Positions 25,421 to 34,763 of a stretch of 64,000 nt of DNA are shown here, piece after piece. The DNA comes from Lewinellaceae bacterium (GTDB taxonomy: Bacteria > Bacteroidota > Bacteroidia > Chitinophagales > Saprospiraceae), in contig JACJYP010000007.1 in assembly GCA_020636045.1 (NCBI GenBank), forward strand, positions 62,001 through 126,000. The letters are read 5' to 3'. The stretch's first letter is position 1. Every line of letters begins with the position of its first letter. A program made the translations under genes and the position numbers. The notes beneath the pieces are model-generated. The model did no database searches. It saw only the letters and a list, made by a program, of their open reading frames with translations, and was not told where the DNA came from.

Positions 25421-25485
25421 GCAGTTGGCAGTAGCAGTGGGCAGTGAATGCACAAGTGCCCGGTGCTACTGCCTACTGCCACTAC
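25410..25485. repeat. Heptamer-type repeat array, GGCAGT class, inverted pair
   Basis: A forward series of GGCAGT/AGCAGT units with mostly 7-bp spacing (25410-25445) and an inverted series of ACTGCC (25465-25485) fill the gap between two convergent genes. The forward part begins in the last codons of the outer-membrane protein gene and the inverted part ends in the stop codon of the GH57 gene. The two halves can pair into a hairpin. Confidence 0.75.
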
Positions 25486-27926
25486 ACTATCAGGCGCACT
25501 TTCAGCAGTTCGGCGAGCCGCTCGAATGCGGCTTTCCATTCATCGTTGATAAAGACCCATTGCCCCTTGCGCAGGCCTTTTGTGATGAGGTAGAACACGT
25601 TCTGGCTTTTCCAGACGTCGGGCTTCAGGTTCATCTTTTGCACGATCTCGAGCACGTCGCTGAGCCATTCTACCCGCGGCGCCGAGGACTCGTCGAGGTC
25701 GATGAGCAGTATCTCGCGGTAAATGCGCTCGCTGATGGCATGGCGTACGGCATCCTCGTCGGTGAGTTTCACGCCCCAGCGCTTGAGGTCGCCGGCAATG
25801 CGGCGCAGGGTGCGGATCTCGCGCGTGTCGCCGTTCCGGAAATAACCGAGCAGTTCGGAATTCAACGCGTAAGAAGCGATGTTGCGCCATGAGTATGGCA
25901 GCGGTAATCCCGCTTCTTCCAGGCCGTTCATGAGCTGGTAGTTCTCGTTGAACACCGAGCGGAACGACGATTCCGCGGAGGCGAGGTTTGCTTCCGTGAT
26001 GTCGCGGATGATCTTGATCTTCTCGTCGGCGAACAGGCTGGCCAGCGTGAATTTTTCCGGGCCGAAGTACTCCTGCAGGATGCCGATCACCTCGCCGAGG
26101 TTGGCGGCGTTGAACACCTTGTAGGTGCGCTGCCACATCGCGTCGAAGGTGGTGCGGTTCATCGTCGCGCTGATGTTGCCGATGATGTGCTGCTGGCCGA
26201 GGTACAACACGGCAAAGCAGAAGGTTTTTTCCGCGTGGCTGAGCCGCGAGCGGATCGAAAGGCGGCCGGCGGCGAATTGCGTTTTTCCGGCTTGTATTTT
26301 TTCAAAAAACTCGACGGAGGCCTTGTAATTGAACAGATCGAGCCCTTCGGGGTCGTCCTCAAAAAGCGAAGCCACCGCAAAGTGCATGGCTACGCGTTCG
26401 AGCGTCACGCGCGTGGGGATCACGTTTTGCTGAAAACTCGCTGCGCCGTCCTTCAGCACGTTGCTCGGCGCTTCGGCCAGCCGCTTGATGAATTCTTTCA
26501 GGAGTTCCATGCCGCCCACGTCTTTGGCGTAGTCCATGGCCCGCAGGGCGTACTGGAGGATCTGGTTGGTCTCGATGCCCGAAATTTCATCGAAAAACCA
26601 GCCGCAACTGGTGTACATCAGCACGGCGTGGCGCTGCATTTCCAGCAGGCGCAGCACCATCACCTCTTCGAGTTTGCTGAGTTCGCGCCGCGCGTGTTTT
26701 TTCAGGAACTGCGCCACATTGTCTTCGCTGCGGTCGAGGATCACATCGATGTATTCGTTGCGGGCCGCCCAGGGGTCGCGCAGAAAACGCGCGGCCTCGC
26801 GCTCGAACAGCGGCGCCAACTGGTCGCGCAGCCAGTCGAGCGTGTCGCGCAGCGGCTTGCGCCAGCGCTGGTGCCATCCGGCATGCCCGCCGGTATTGCA
26901 GCCGCAGTCGGAGCGCCAGCGCTCCACACCGTGCACGCAACTCCACGATGAGTTTTCGTGTATCTGCACCTCCCAGCTCGGCGGGTGCATTTCGAGAAAC
27001 TCGCCGTAGTTGGTCAGGGTAGCGAGTTCCTGATCCTCGATCTGGTTGAGGCAGTCGGCCAGTGCCATTTCGCCAAAGCGGTGGTGGTGGCCGTAGCTCT
27101 CGCCGTCCGTAGCGATGTGGGCGAGTTGTGGAGTATCGTCGTCGTCGAACAGGCTGGTGACGCGCTGCGCGAAGCGGGTGCCGCTGTTGAGCAGGCCGTT
27201 GAAGGCCACTTCCTGCGCCACACCGCCGTGGTAAAAGAACAGGGCGATGCGGCGGCCGCTGGGCAGGAGGCACCAGTAGGGATGGCGCGTATCGATGCTT
27301 TCTGCCGTCACGTCCTGCCAGTCCTCCGTTTTGGCGTCTTTGGCAGCGGATTTTTCGGCGATGCGCCGCACGGCTTTTGCCTGCCGCGGCGCCAGCACGG
27401 TGTACTGGATGCCGTGCGAGGCCAGCACCTCCAGCGTTTCGGTATTGACCGCCGTTTCGGCCAGCCAGATGCCCTCGGGGTAGCGCCCGAAGCGGTGTTC
27501 GAAGTCGCGGATGCCCCACCACACCTGCGTGACCTTGTCGCGGTAGTTGCACAGGGGCAGGATGAGGTGGCTGTGTACCTGTGCCAGCGCCGAGCCGTGG
27601 TCGCCGTAGCGTTCGGCGCTCCGCTTGTCGGCCTTGCGCAGCAGGTCGTAGGCCTCGGGGTCGTTGATCTCCAGCCAGGTGAGCAACGTGGGGCCGAAAT
27701 TCCAGGAAATGCGGTTGAAATTGTTGCGGATCTTGGTGATCCAGCCTTTATCGTCGAGGATGCGCGCCGCCGCGTTGGGGGCGTAGCATTCGAAGTTGAT
27801 GCGGGCATTCCAGTCGTGAAAGGGCCGGGCGGACTCCTGTTGCTCTACCGTTTCGAGCCAGGCGTTTTCGCGCGGCGGCTGATAGAAATGACCGTGTATG
27901 CAGACGTATTTATTTGTACGGGACAT
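25482..27926 (-). CDS. Glycoside hydrolase family 57 protein with DUF3536
   Basis: An 814-residue GH57-type enzyme (alpha-amylase/alpha-mannosidase superfamily). Family motifs are intact: CIHGHFYQPPREN (residues 9-21), YPEGIWLAETAVN with the nucleophilic Glu at 157, and ATDGESYGHHH with the acid Asp at 274. The long C-terminal part is DUF3536. The substrate is probably an intracellular alpha-glucan, as there is no signal peptide. Start at 27926 (MSRTNKYVCI) is by homology; the frame is open to 28097. TACTTTAG just upstream resembles a -7 box. Divergent from the Roco gene. Confidence 0.93.
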   Translation of the reverse strand: MSRTNKYVCIHGHFYQPPRENAWLETVEQQESARPFHDWNARINFECYAPNAAARILDDKGWITKIRNNFNRISWNFGPTLLTWLEINDPEAYDLLRKADKRSAERYGDHGSALAQVHSHLILPLCNYRDKVTQVWWGIRDFEHRFGRYPEGIWLAETAVNTETLEVLASHGIQYTVLAPRQAKAVRRIAEKSAAKDAKTEDWQDVTAESIDTRHPYWCLLPSGRRIALFFYHGGVAQEVAFNGLLNSGTRFAQRVTSLFDDDDTPQLAHIATDGESYGHHHRFGEMALADCLNQIEDQELATLTNYGEFLEMHPPSWEVQIHENSSWSCVHGVERWRSDCGCNTGGHAGWHQRWRKPLRDTLDWLRDQLAPLFEREAARFLRDPWAARNEYIDVILDRSEDNVAQFLKKHARRELSKLEEVMVLRLLEMQRHAVLMYTSCGWFFDEISGIETNQILQYALRAMDYAKDVGGMELLKEFIKRLAEAPSNVLKDGAASFQQNVIPTRVTLERVAMHFAVASLFEDDPEGLDLFNYKASVEFFEKIQAGKTQFAAGRLSIRSRLSHAEKTFCFAVLYLGQQHIIGNISATMNRTTFDAMWQRTYKVFNAANLGEVIGILQEYFGPEKFTLASLFADEKIKIIRDITEANLASAESSFRSVFNENYQLMNGLEEAGLPLPYSWRNIASYALNSELLGYFRNGDTREIRTLRRIAGDLKRWGVKLTDEDAVRHAISERIYREILLIDLDESSAPRVEWLSDVLEIVQKMNLKPDVWKSQNVFYLITKGLRKGQWVFINDEWKAAFERLAELLKVRLIV

Positions 27927-28311
27927 GGGTGCTAAAGTAGGGTGTTTGAGGGCTTTTCGGTGCCGGTGGCAGGGGCCGGAAGGTGGTGGGCTTCTTCCCT
28001 GTAAGGATGCTCTGGTGGCGGGCAAGAGGACGCGGCGAGTCGCTTTTAGGCCGCGTATGCTCCGGGATATTAGCGCCGCTGCGATGACGGCGTGCAAAAA
28101 CTATCCCAAACGGTTTTGGAGGGGCAAATATTGCTTTTTGGACGGAAGCAACAAAGTAAGCCGGCCTGCATTTCCAAACACCGGATGTTGATAAACAGCG
28201 GGAGGGCGGTTCCAGTTTTTGGGCGGAGCAGGAGGATGGGAGACGGTTTTCGCTATATGCGTGGCCTTACTTTATTATTTTTGAGGCTTGTATCTTTAAA
28301 TACTTGAAAAT
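27927..28311. other. 385-bp divergent intergenic region between GH57 and Roco genes
   Basis: No gene is supported here; open frames lack family features. It carries the promoters of both divergent genes. For the Roco gene TATTTTTG (28276-28283) lies 28 bases before the ATG and fits the TAnnTTTG -7 consensus; no clear -33 element was found. The right 60 bases are AT-rich, unlike the left part. Confidence 0.6.
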
Positions 28312-30693
28312 ATGTCTAAGGAAGAATTTTTGGAAGAGTATAAGGATTGTGCTGGGCGTGAAGCCCTGAAAAAAATATGGGAGGTAAAACAAGAAGGGCA
28401 AACTAAACTTCACCTTTATGCTCAAAGGATATCGGATTTGCGAATGTTGTCGATGTTGGCGAATCTGAAAAGTCTTAACATATCTAATACACAGGTAGAA
28501 GATTTGAGCCCGTTATCGACGTTGACAAATCTGACAAATCTTGATGTCTCCGGGACAAAGGTAGAAGATTTGGGCCCGTTATCGATGTTGACGAACCTGA
28601 CTACCCTCAGGATCTTTAATACGAAGATAAATGATCTGAGCCCGATATCGACATTGACGAATTTAACTACCCTCTCTGCCACTAAATTACATGTAAATAA
28701 CCTGAGTCCCTTATCAATGTTGGCAAACTTAGAATGGCTTTCTGTCTCGGGAACAAAGATAGATGATCTGAGCCCGATATCGACGTTGGGAAGCCTGAAA
28801 GAACTTTATATCTATAATACAGAGGTAAGCGATCTAAGCCCAATAATGCCCTTGATTGAGAAAGGGTTGCCAGTGAAGTGGAAGAGTCATGATGGTAGTA
28901 ACGGTATTTTCATCCAAAACTGCCCCCTCGTACATCCCCCCCTCGAAATCGCCAAACAGGGCAACGAAGCCATCCTGCGCTATTTCCGCGAGCGTGAGCG
29001 CACAGGCACTATCAGACTTATGGAAGCGCGCCTGCTGCTCGTCGGCCAGGGCGCCTCGGGAAAAACCACCCTTCGCCGCAAACTGCTGGATGTCGATGCG
29101 GACATGCCCGAAAAAGGCGATACAACAAGGGGTATCGAAGTAGAACCATTGGAATTCAAAACTGCTGAAGGCGATGATTTCATCCTGCAGATATGGGATT
29201 TCGGCGGCCAGAATATCCAGCACTACGCGCACCAGTTTTTTCTGTCCGACAGTTCGGTGTACGCCCTGCTCTCCAACGAGCGCGAACAAAACCCCAATTT
29301 CCAGTACTGGCTCAACATCATAGAAATGCTCGGCGGCGACAGCCCGGTGCTGGTGGTGCAGAACGAAATAGAAGGGCACTACGAGCCCATCAAAAACAAA
29401 CCCGCCATCCGCGAGCGTTTCGAACACGTACAGGAATTTCACGCCGTGGACCTCAGCAAAGCGGCCACCGACCAGCGGTTCGATATTCTGAAAAAAGACC
29501 TCTGTCATTATGCGGGCCGGTTGCCGCATATCGGCAAGGAATACCCGACGTCCTTTGTGGAGGTGCGAAAGCAACTGCAAGCGTTAAGCGAAACAAAACG
29601 ACAATACATCCCCTGGCCCGAATTCGAAACGCTCTGCCGGGATCAGGGTATTACGGACGAGTTGCTCATCGGCGACTACGCCCGCACCTTCCACATCCTC
29701 GGCATTTGCCTGCATTTTGCCGAGGACCTCGATCTCTCCAATTTTGTCTTCCTGCGCCCCAAATGGATCATCGACTCCCTGTTCGACCTGCTATACCACC
29801 AGGTGGTGATCGACGGCAAGGGCGAATTTTCCAAAGAAGACCTGCGCACGGTGTGGACCAAAACCGAGCACAAAGGCATGCACGGCAACCTGCTGCACCT
29901 GATGGAGAACTTCGAACTTTGCTACCCCATCGAAGGCACCAGCCGCTTCATCGTGCCGCAACGCCTGCCCGCGCACGACGACGGCGAGCGCTGGTCGGAG
30001 CCGGATGCCACGCGGGTGTTGTACCGCTACAAATTCATGCCCAAGGGCATGCTCACGCGCCTGACCTGCCGCCTGCACCGCAAGATCGAAGGCGAACACG
30101 TGTGGAGCGATGCGGTCATTTTTGCTGATTCAGGGGCCCGCGTATTTGCGCGCGAGGTGTACAGCGAAAATACGATCGAGATCAACGCCGCCGGAGCGCG
30201 AAAAAACGAGCTGCTGAACATCGTGGTCGACCAACTGGACGACATTCACGAGAAATCCAATTTTGCCAACCTGCGTGTCGATAAACTCGTGCCTTGTCCC
30301 TGTCCGGAATGTGAACGGCTGGTCAAACGCGGTGAAGAACCCCATTTTTACAAATACGCCGTATTGATGAACCGCCTTGCAAAGGGAAAACTGGACGTCG
30401 ATTGTGAAAAACCCGAGGCCAACGAAGTGAGCATTATGAAAGTACTGCGCCTGACCGGCATCCGGTTCCAGACAAAACCGCTGCTCGAAGAATTGCTCGC
30501 TTCGGGGCGCATCGACAAGGCCCTGCAACTGATGCGCGAGTGGTCGTCCGACAACCCCGAAGTGATGGCGCAAATGGCTCGGCTAGAGGCCCTGGAAAAA
30601 GAAGAACGCACCGGGAAAACGGATACCGAAACATATCTCCGTGAACGCAGCCGCGTCCTGAACGGCGTGCTAAAGACTTTGGAAAAACTGTGA
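28312..30693 (+). CDS. Roco family GTPase: LRR, Roc, COR and C-terminal EAD11-like domain
   Basis: A 793-residue Roco protein. Residues 42-180 are 22-residue leucine-rich repeats of SDS22/internalin type. The Roc GTPase begins about 237: Walker A GQGASGKT (245-252) and switch II WDFGGQ (295-300); the NKxD position reads QNEIE (350-354). A COR domain follows (about 430-640; LRPKWIIDSLFDLLYH). A cysteine cluster CPCPEC is near 663. Residues 722-793 (LLEELLASGRIDKALQLM to the end) look like EAD11, as in the protein at 13083-13688. Roco proteins are dimeric GTP switches for effector or partner domains. With no enzymatic effector here, the EAD probably recruits a partner in trans. Confidence 0.9.
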   Translation: MSKEEFLEEYKDCAGREALKKIWEVKQEGQTKLHLYAQRISDLRMLSMLANLKSLNISNTQVEDLSPLSTLTNLTNLDVSGTKVEDLGPLSMLTNLTTLRIFNTKINDLSPISTLTNLTTLSATKLHVNNLSPLSMLANLEWLSVSGTKIDDLSPISTLGSLKELYIYNTEVSDLSPIMPLIEKGLPVKWKSHDGSNGIFIQNCPLVHPPLEIAKQGNEAILRYFRERERTGTIRLMEARLLLVGQGASGKTTLRRKLLDVDADMPEKGDTTRGIEVEPLEFKTAEGDDFILQIWDFGGQNIQHYAHQFFLSDSSVYALLSNEREQNPNFQYWLNIIEMLGGDSPVLVVQNEIEGHYEPIKNKPAIRERFEHVQEFHAVDLSKAATDQRFDILKKDLCHYAGRLPHIGKEYPTSFVEVRKQLQALSETKRQYIPWPEFETLCRDQGITDELLIGDYARTFHILGICLHFAEDLDLSNFVFLRPKWIIDSLFDLLYHQVVIDGKGEFSKEDLRTVWTKTEHKGMHGNLLHLMENFELCYPIEGTSRFIVPQRLPAHDDGERWSEPDATRVLYRYKFMPKGMLTRLTCRLHRKIEGEHVWSDAVIFADSGARVFAREVYSENTIEINAAGARKNELLNIVVDQLDDIHEKSNFANLRVDKLVPCPCPECERLVKRGEEPHFYKYAVLMNRLAKGKLDVDCEKPEANEVSIMKVLRLTGIRFQTKPLLEELLASGRIDKALQLMREWSSDNPEVMAQMARLEALEKEERTGKTDTETYLRERSRVLNGVLKTLEKL
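28435..28830 (+). repeat. Six in-frame 66-bp repeats encoding 22-residue LRRs
   Basis: Units start at 28435, 28501, 28567, 28633, 28699 and 28765, each opening with Asp/Asn-Leu-Ser-Pro-like codons (gat-ttg-agc-ccg). Nucleotide identity is high between several units, and the segment is clearly more AT-rich than the GTPase part that follows, which suggests recent expansion or a separate origin. Confidence 0.88.
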
Positions 30694-30742
30694 GACAGGA
30701 ATTCGCGGCATTTTCCCTATTTTAGCGCCCCATACCGCAAAT

Positions 30743-32464
30743 ATGACCCCCAACGCTATGACTTCGCACCGCTGGCAACTGATCCCGACCGACGAGGAAG
30801 CCGCCCGGCAATTACAGGAGGCACTCGGTATCGCTCCGCTTTTCTGCCGCCTGCTGGTGCAGCGGGATATCCGGAATTACGACGAGGCGCGGCGCTTTTT
30901 TCGCCCCGATATCGACGACCTGCACGATCCTTTCCTGATGAAAGACATGGACCTCGCCGTGGAGCGCCTCGACCGGGCGCTGCAAAGCGGCGAGCGCATC
31001 CTGCTCTACGGCGACTACGACGTGGATGGCACTACCAGCGTGTCGCTTATGTACGCCTTCCTGTCCGCATTTTACCGCAACCTCGACTACTACCTGCCCG
31101 ACCGGGAAAAAGAAGGATACGGCGTCAGTCTTGCGAGTGTGGAATACGCCCGTACGAGCGGCGCCACGCTGGTGATCGCCATGGACTGCGGCATCAAGGC
31201 GCATGAGGCCGTGTCGCAGGCACAGGAATACGGCATCGATTTTATCATCTGCGACCACCACCTGCCGGAAGGCGACCTGCCCGGCGCCGTTGCCAACCTC
31301 GACCCCAAACGCGAAGACTGCCCTTACCCCTACAAGGAACTCAGCGGCTGTGGCATCGCTTTCAAACTCGCCCAGGCGCTGGCCATGCACAACAACACAC
31401 CGCGCGAAGAAATCAACGACCTGCTCGACCTCGTGGCGACCAGCATCGCCTGCGACATCGTGCCGATGAGCGGCGAAAACCGCATCCTCGCCTTCCACGG
31501 GCTGAAACGGCTCAACCGCTCGCCGCGCATCGGCCTGCGCGCCCTGATCGAGGCCATCAAACGCCCGCCGCCGCTCGAAGTGAAGGATCTGGTGTTCGGC
31601 CTGGGGCCGCTGATCAATGCCGCCGGTCGCCTCGGAGATGCCCGCGACGCCGTGCGGCTGCTGCTTTCCGCCGACCGGCACAGCGCCGAGGACAGCGCCG
31701 CCCGGCTGATTCAGCGCAACCACAAGCGCCGGGAGGTGGACTACGCCATGGCTGGCGAGGCGAAGCAGCGATTCACCGAGATGCCGGACTGGGAGCAGCG
31801 CAAAAGCATCGTGCTGTACAGCCCCGACTGGCACAAGGGTATCATCGGTATCGCCGCCAGCCGCATGACGGAATCCTTTCACCGGCCCTCGGTCATCCTC
31901 ACCTGCAGCAATGACCGCGCCGTGGGTTCCGCGCGCTCGGTGCCGGGCTTCGACCTCTACAAAGCGCTGCGCGAGTGCGAGGACCTGTTCTTTTCTTACG
32001 GCGGCCACGCCCACGCCGCCGGCATGCAGATGCCCGTGGAAAATGTACCGGCGTTCAGCGAGCGTTTCGAACAGATCGCCTGCCGCGACATCAACGAAGA
32101 AAACGCCGGCCCGGTCATCGATATCAGCGTTGAACTCCGGCTCGACGACATCACCCCTCAATTCAGGCGCCTGCTGCGGCAGTTCGAACCTTTCGGACCG
32201 CAAAATCGCAGCCCCGTGTTCGTCGCCCGCGGGCTCGTCGACACCGGGCACAGCCGCCGGCTCGACAATAACCATATCCGGCTGTCGCTGCGGCATGCCG
32301 ACAGCCAGGTGGTGCTGAAAGGCATCGGATTCGGGCTGGCCGATGCCTTCGAAGCGGTGCAGGGAGCGCCTTTTGACATGGCCTTCAATCTGCGCGAGGA
32401 GCAGTGGCGCGGCGAGCGCGTTTTATCGCTCCAGGCAAAAAGTTTTCAGCCCTCAGCAGGCTGA
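30743..32464 (+). CDS. recJ: Single-stranded-DNA-specific exonuclease RecJ
   Basis: A 573-residue RecJ, a 5'-3' single-strand exonuclease of recombination and repair. DHH-family motifs: YGDYDVDGTTS (residues 89-99, motif I), VIAMDCG (about 144-150), the CDHHLPEG motif (170-177), and in the DHHA1 domain SYGGHAHAAGMQM. The OB-fold-like C-terminal part FEPFGPQNRSPVF is also typical. ATG 30743 is used; ATG 30758 (MTSHRWQL) is equally possible. It follows the Roco gene by 49 bp on the same strand. Confidence 0.96.
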   Translation: MTPNAMTSHRWQLIPTDEEAARQLQEALGIAPLFCRLLVQRDIRNYDEARRFFRPDIDDLHDPFLMKDMDLAVERLDRALQSGERILLYGDYDVDGTTSVSLMYAFLSAFYRNLDYYLPDREKEGYGVSLASVEYARTSGATLVIAMDCGIKAHEAVSQAQEYGIDFIICDHHLPEGDLPGAVANLDPKREDCPYPYKELSGCGIAFKLAQALAMHNNTPREEINDLLDLVATSIACDIVPMSGENRILAFHGLKRLNRSPRIGLRALIEAIKRPPPLEVKDLVFGLGPLINAAGRLGDARDAVRLLLSADRHSAEDSAARLIQRNHKRREVDYAMAGEAKQRFTEMPDWEQRKSIVLYSPDWHKGIIGIAASRMTESFHRPSVILTCSNDRAVGSARSVPGFDLYKALRECEDLFFSYGGHAHAAGMQMPVENVPAFSERFEQIACRDINEENAGPVIDISVELRLDDITPQFRRLLRQFEPFGPQNRSPVFVARGLVDTGHSRRLDNNHIRLSLRHADSQVVLKGIGFGLADAFEAVQGAPFDMAFNLREEQWRGERVLSLQAKSFQPSAG

Positions 32465-32604
32465 AAGGAATATTCCGCCTTCGCAAAGGGCATTTTCCCA
32501 CTGTTAACATTTTACAAAACGCCAATACCGTCCGGCACTTTTGGCGCCCTTTCCTAATTTTGCCCGCCAAATTTCACGAAAAACACCGATCAACGCCACA
32601 CAAT

Positions 32605-34572
32605 ATGTACAAACACATCCTGACCGCAGCCTTTGCCCTCTTCGCATGCGCTGCATTTGCCCAAACCGATCCGGCGCTGTTTACCGTCGACGGACACCCG
32701 GTGCCGGTATCCGAATTCAAATATATCTACGCCAAAACGAACCAGGAGAAAGCCGATTTTTCCGAAAAATCGCTGCGTGACTACCTCGACCTCTACATCA
32801 AGTTCAAACTCAAGGTGCAGAAGGCCCGCGACATGCAACTGGACACCATTCCGGCGCTGCGCAGCGAACTGGAAGGATATCGCCGCCAACTCGCCAACTC
32901 CTACCTCGTGGACAAGGAGGTGACGGACAAACTGATCCGCGAGACTTACGAGCGCATGAAACAGGACGTGGACATCAGCCACATCTTTATTGCCTGCGAC
33001 CGCAATGCCAAGGCAGCCGATACCCTCGCCGCCTATTCCCGGGCCATGAATCTGCTCAAAATGGTGAAGGGCGGCGCATCGTTCGAGCAGATGGCCGCAG
33101 ACAGTTCGGAAGATAAATCCGCCAAAGACAACAAAGGCCGTCTCGGGTACGTGACCGCCATGTTGCCCGACGGCTACTACGAACTGGAAAAAGTCATTTA
33201 CGACTCCAAACCCGGCGACATCCGGATCGCCCGCTCGAATGCCGGCTACCACATCGTGAAAGTCAACGCTTTCCGGCCGGCCCGCGGCGAGATCGAAGTG
33301 GCGCACATCCTGTTCCGCAAAGGCGACAACGAAATGAAAAACGCCGAGCAGAAAAACCGCGTCGACAGCCTCTACGCCACGTTGAAGCGCGGCGCCGACT
33401 GGGAAGAGGCCTGCAAGCGTTTTTCGGAAGACAAGGTCACGGCCACCAAAGCCGGCTACCTCGGTTTTTTCGGCATCAACCGCTACCAGCGCGCCTTTGA
33501 AGACGCCGCCTTTGCCCTGCAAAACGACGGCGAGATCACCGAACCCGTGGAAACCAGCATCGGCTGGCACATCATCAAGCGCCTCAGCTACCGCCCGATC
33601 GGTTCCTTCGAAGCCGTGAAACGCGTGCTCACCGAGCGTGTGAAGCGCGACAGCCGCAGCGAAGTGGCCAAGCAGATCATGATCGACCGCATCAAAAAAG
33701 AGAGCAACTTTACGGATTACCCCAAAGTGCTGGAGCAGTGGGCTGCGAAGCAACAGGACTCGGTTTTCCTCACGTTCAAGTGGAAGCCCGACCCCGCACG
33801 CCCGCAGACAGTGCTGATGCGCTTCAACAACAATACCTACACTGTCGCCGACTTTGAAGACTTTTGCGCGCGCTCGGGCCGCGAACGCATGCGCGGCGCG
33901 GGCATGCCGCTGATCGAAACGATAGAAAAACTGTACAAAGCCTGGACCGACGATACGGCCATGCATTATGAGGAAAGCCAGCTCGATAAAAAATACCCCG
34001 ACTTCAAGTCGCTGATGCGCGAATACGAAGAAGGTATCCTGCTGTTCGAAGCGCTCAAGCAGAACGTGTGGGACAAGGCCAATATCGACACCGCGGGGCT
34101 TGAAAAATACTTCGACGCGAACCTGAAGAACAAGTACAACTGGGACGAACGCGCCCGTGTCAGCATCTACACGCTGAAAACGGATGACCCGAAAATACTG
34201 GCCGACGTGCGCCAGTATGCCGCGAAAAAGCCGGCTGCCGACGTGCTCAAAAAATTCAACAAGACGGAAGAGAACGAAACGATGACGGTGCTGGAAAAAT
34301 CTTATGAAAAGGGCAAGAACAAGGAACTCGGCAACCTCTGGAAAGCCGGCGCCATGACGGACGCCCGGACCGACGCAGGCACCAAAACCTCCAGTTTCAT
34401 GAAGATCGAGGAGATCATGCCGCCTATGTCCAAAACGCTTTCGGAAGCGCGCGGATATGCCGTGGCCGACTACCAGGACTACCTTGAAAAGCAGTGGATC
34501 GAAACCCTGCGCAAGGAATATCCGGTCAAGGTCAACGAAGACGTACTGATGAGCCTGGTGCAGAAAAAATAA
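32605..34572 (+). CDS. Periplasmic peptidyl-prolyl isomerase with two parvulin domains
   Basis: A 655-residue protein with a signal peptide (MYKHILTAAFALFACAAFAQ). A SurA/PpiD-like helical N-terminal part (VSEFKYIYAKTNQEKADF, YLDLYIKFKLKVQKA) is followed by two parvulin (PpiC) domains: DISHIFIACD with KGRLGYVTAMLPDGYYELEK, and VAHILFRKGDNE with AGYLGFFGINRYQRAFEDAAF. The last 250 residues are helical and family-specific. Likely a chaperone or isomerase for outer-membrane proteins. Start at 32605 gives the signal peptide; the frame runs from 32404 inside recJ. TAATTTTG (32555-32562) is a possible -7 box. Confidence 0.93.
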   Translation: MYKHILTAAFALFACAAFAQTDPALFTVDGHPVPVSEFKYIYAKTNQEKADFSEKSLRDYLDLYIKFKLKVQKARDMQLDTIPALRSELEGYRRQLANSYLVDKEVTDKLIRETYERMKQDVDISHIFIACDRNAKAADTLAAYSRAMNLLKMVKGGASFEQMAADSSEDKSAKDNKGRLGYVTAMLPDGYYELEKVIYDSKPGDIRIARSNAGYHIVKVNAFRPARGEIEVAHILFRKGDNEMKNAEQKNRVDSLYATLKRGADWEEACKRFSEDKVTATKAGYLGFFGINRYQRAFEDAAFALQNDGEITEPVETSIGWHIIKRLSYRPIGSFEAVKRVLTERVKRDSRSEVAKQIMIDRIKKESNFTDYPKVLEQWAAKQQDSVFLTFKWKPDPARPQTVLMRFNNNTYTVADFEDFCARSGRERMRGAGMPLIETIEKLYKAWTDDTAMHYEESQLDKKYPDFKSLMREYEEGILLFEALKQNVWDKANIDTAGLEKYFDANLKNKYNWDERARVSIYTLKTDDPKILADVRQYAAKKPAADVLKKFNKTEENETMTVLEKSYEKGKNKELGNLWKAGAMTDARTDAGTKTSSFMKIEEIMPPMSKTLSEARGYAVADYQDYLEKQWIETLRKEYPVKVNEDVLMSLVQKK

Positions 34573-34598
34573 GCCCCCGGCATCAAGCTTCACATACG

Positions 34599-34637
34599 CG
34601 GCGCCTCCGGTTTATGACGGGGGCGCCGTTTTTTTTT
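34599..34637 (+). terminator. Rho-independent terminator after the parvulin gene
   Basis: CGGCGCCTCCG (34599-34609) pairs with CGGGGGCGCCG (34618-34628), allowing one T-G pair, followed by nine T. Confidence 0.85.
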
Positions 34638-34763
34638 GAAAAAAGATGCTCCGATGCCACTTGCCCGCCTTACTTTTGAACTGCCCGTGGACATCATTTG
34701 ACAAACGGTTTCCCGCCTTTTGCAAAACAAGTTTTATTCGTTCACATTAAAAACATATCTGAA

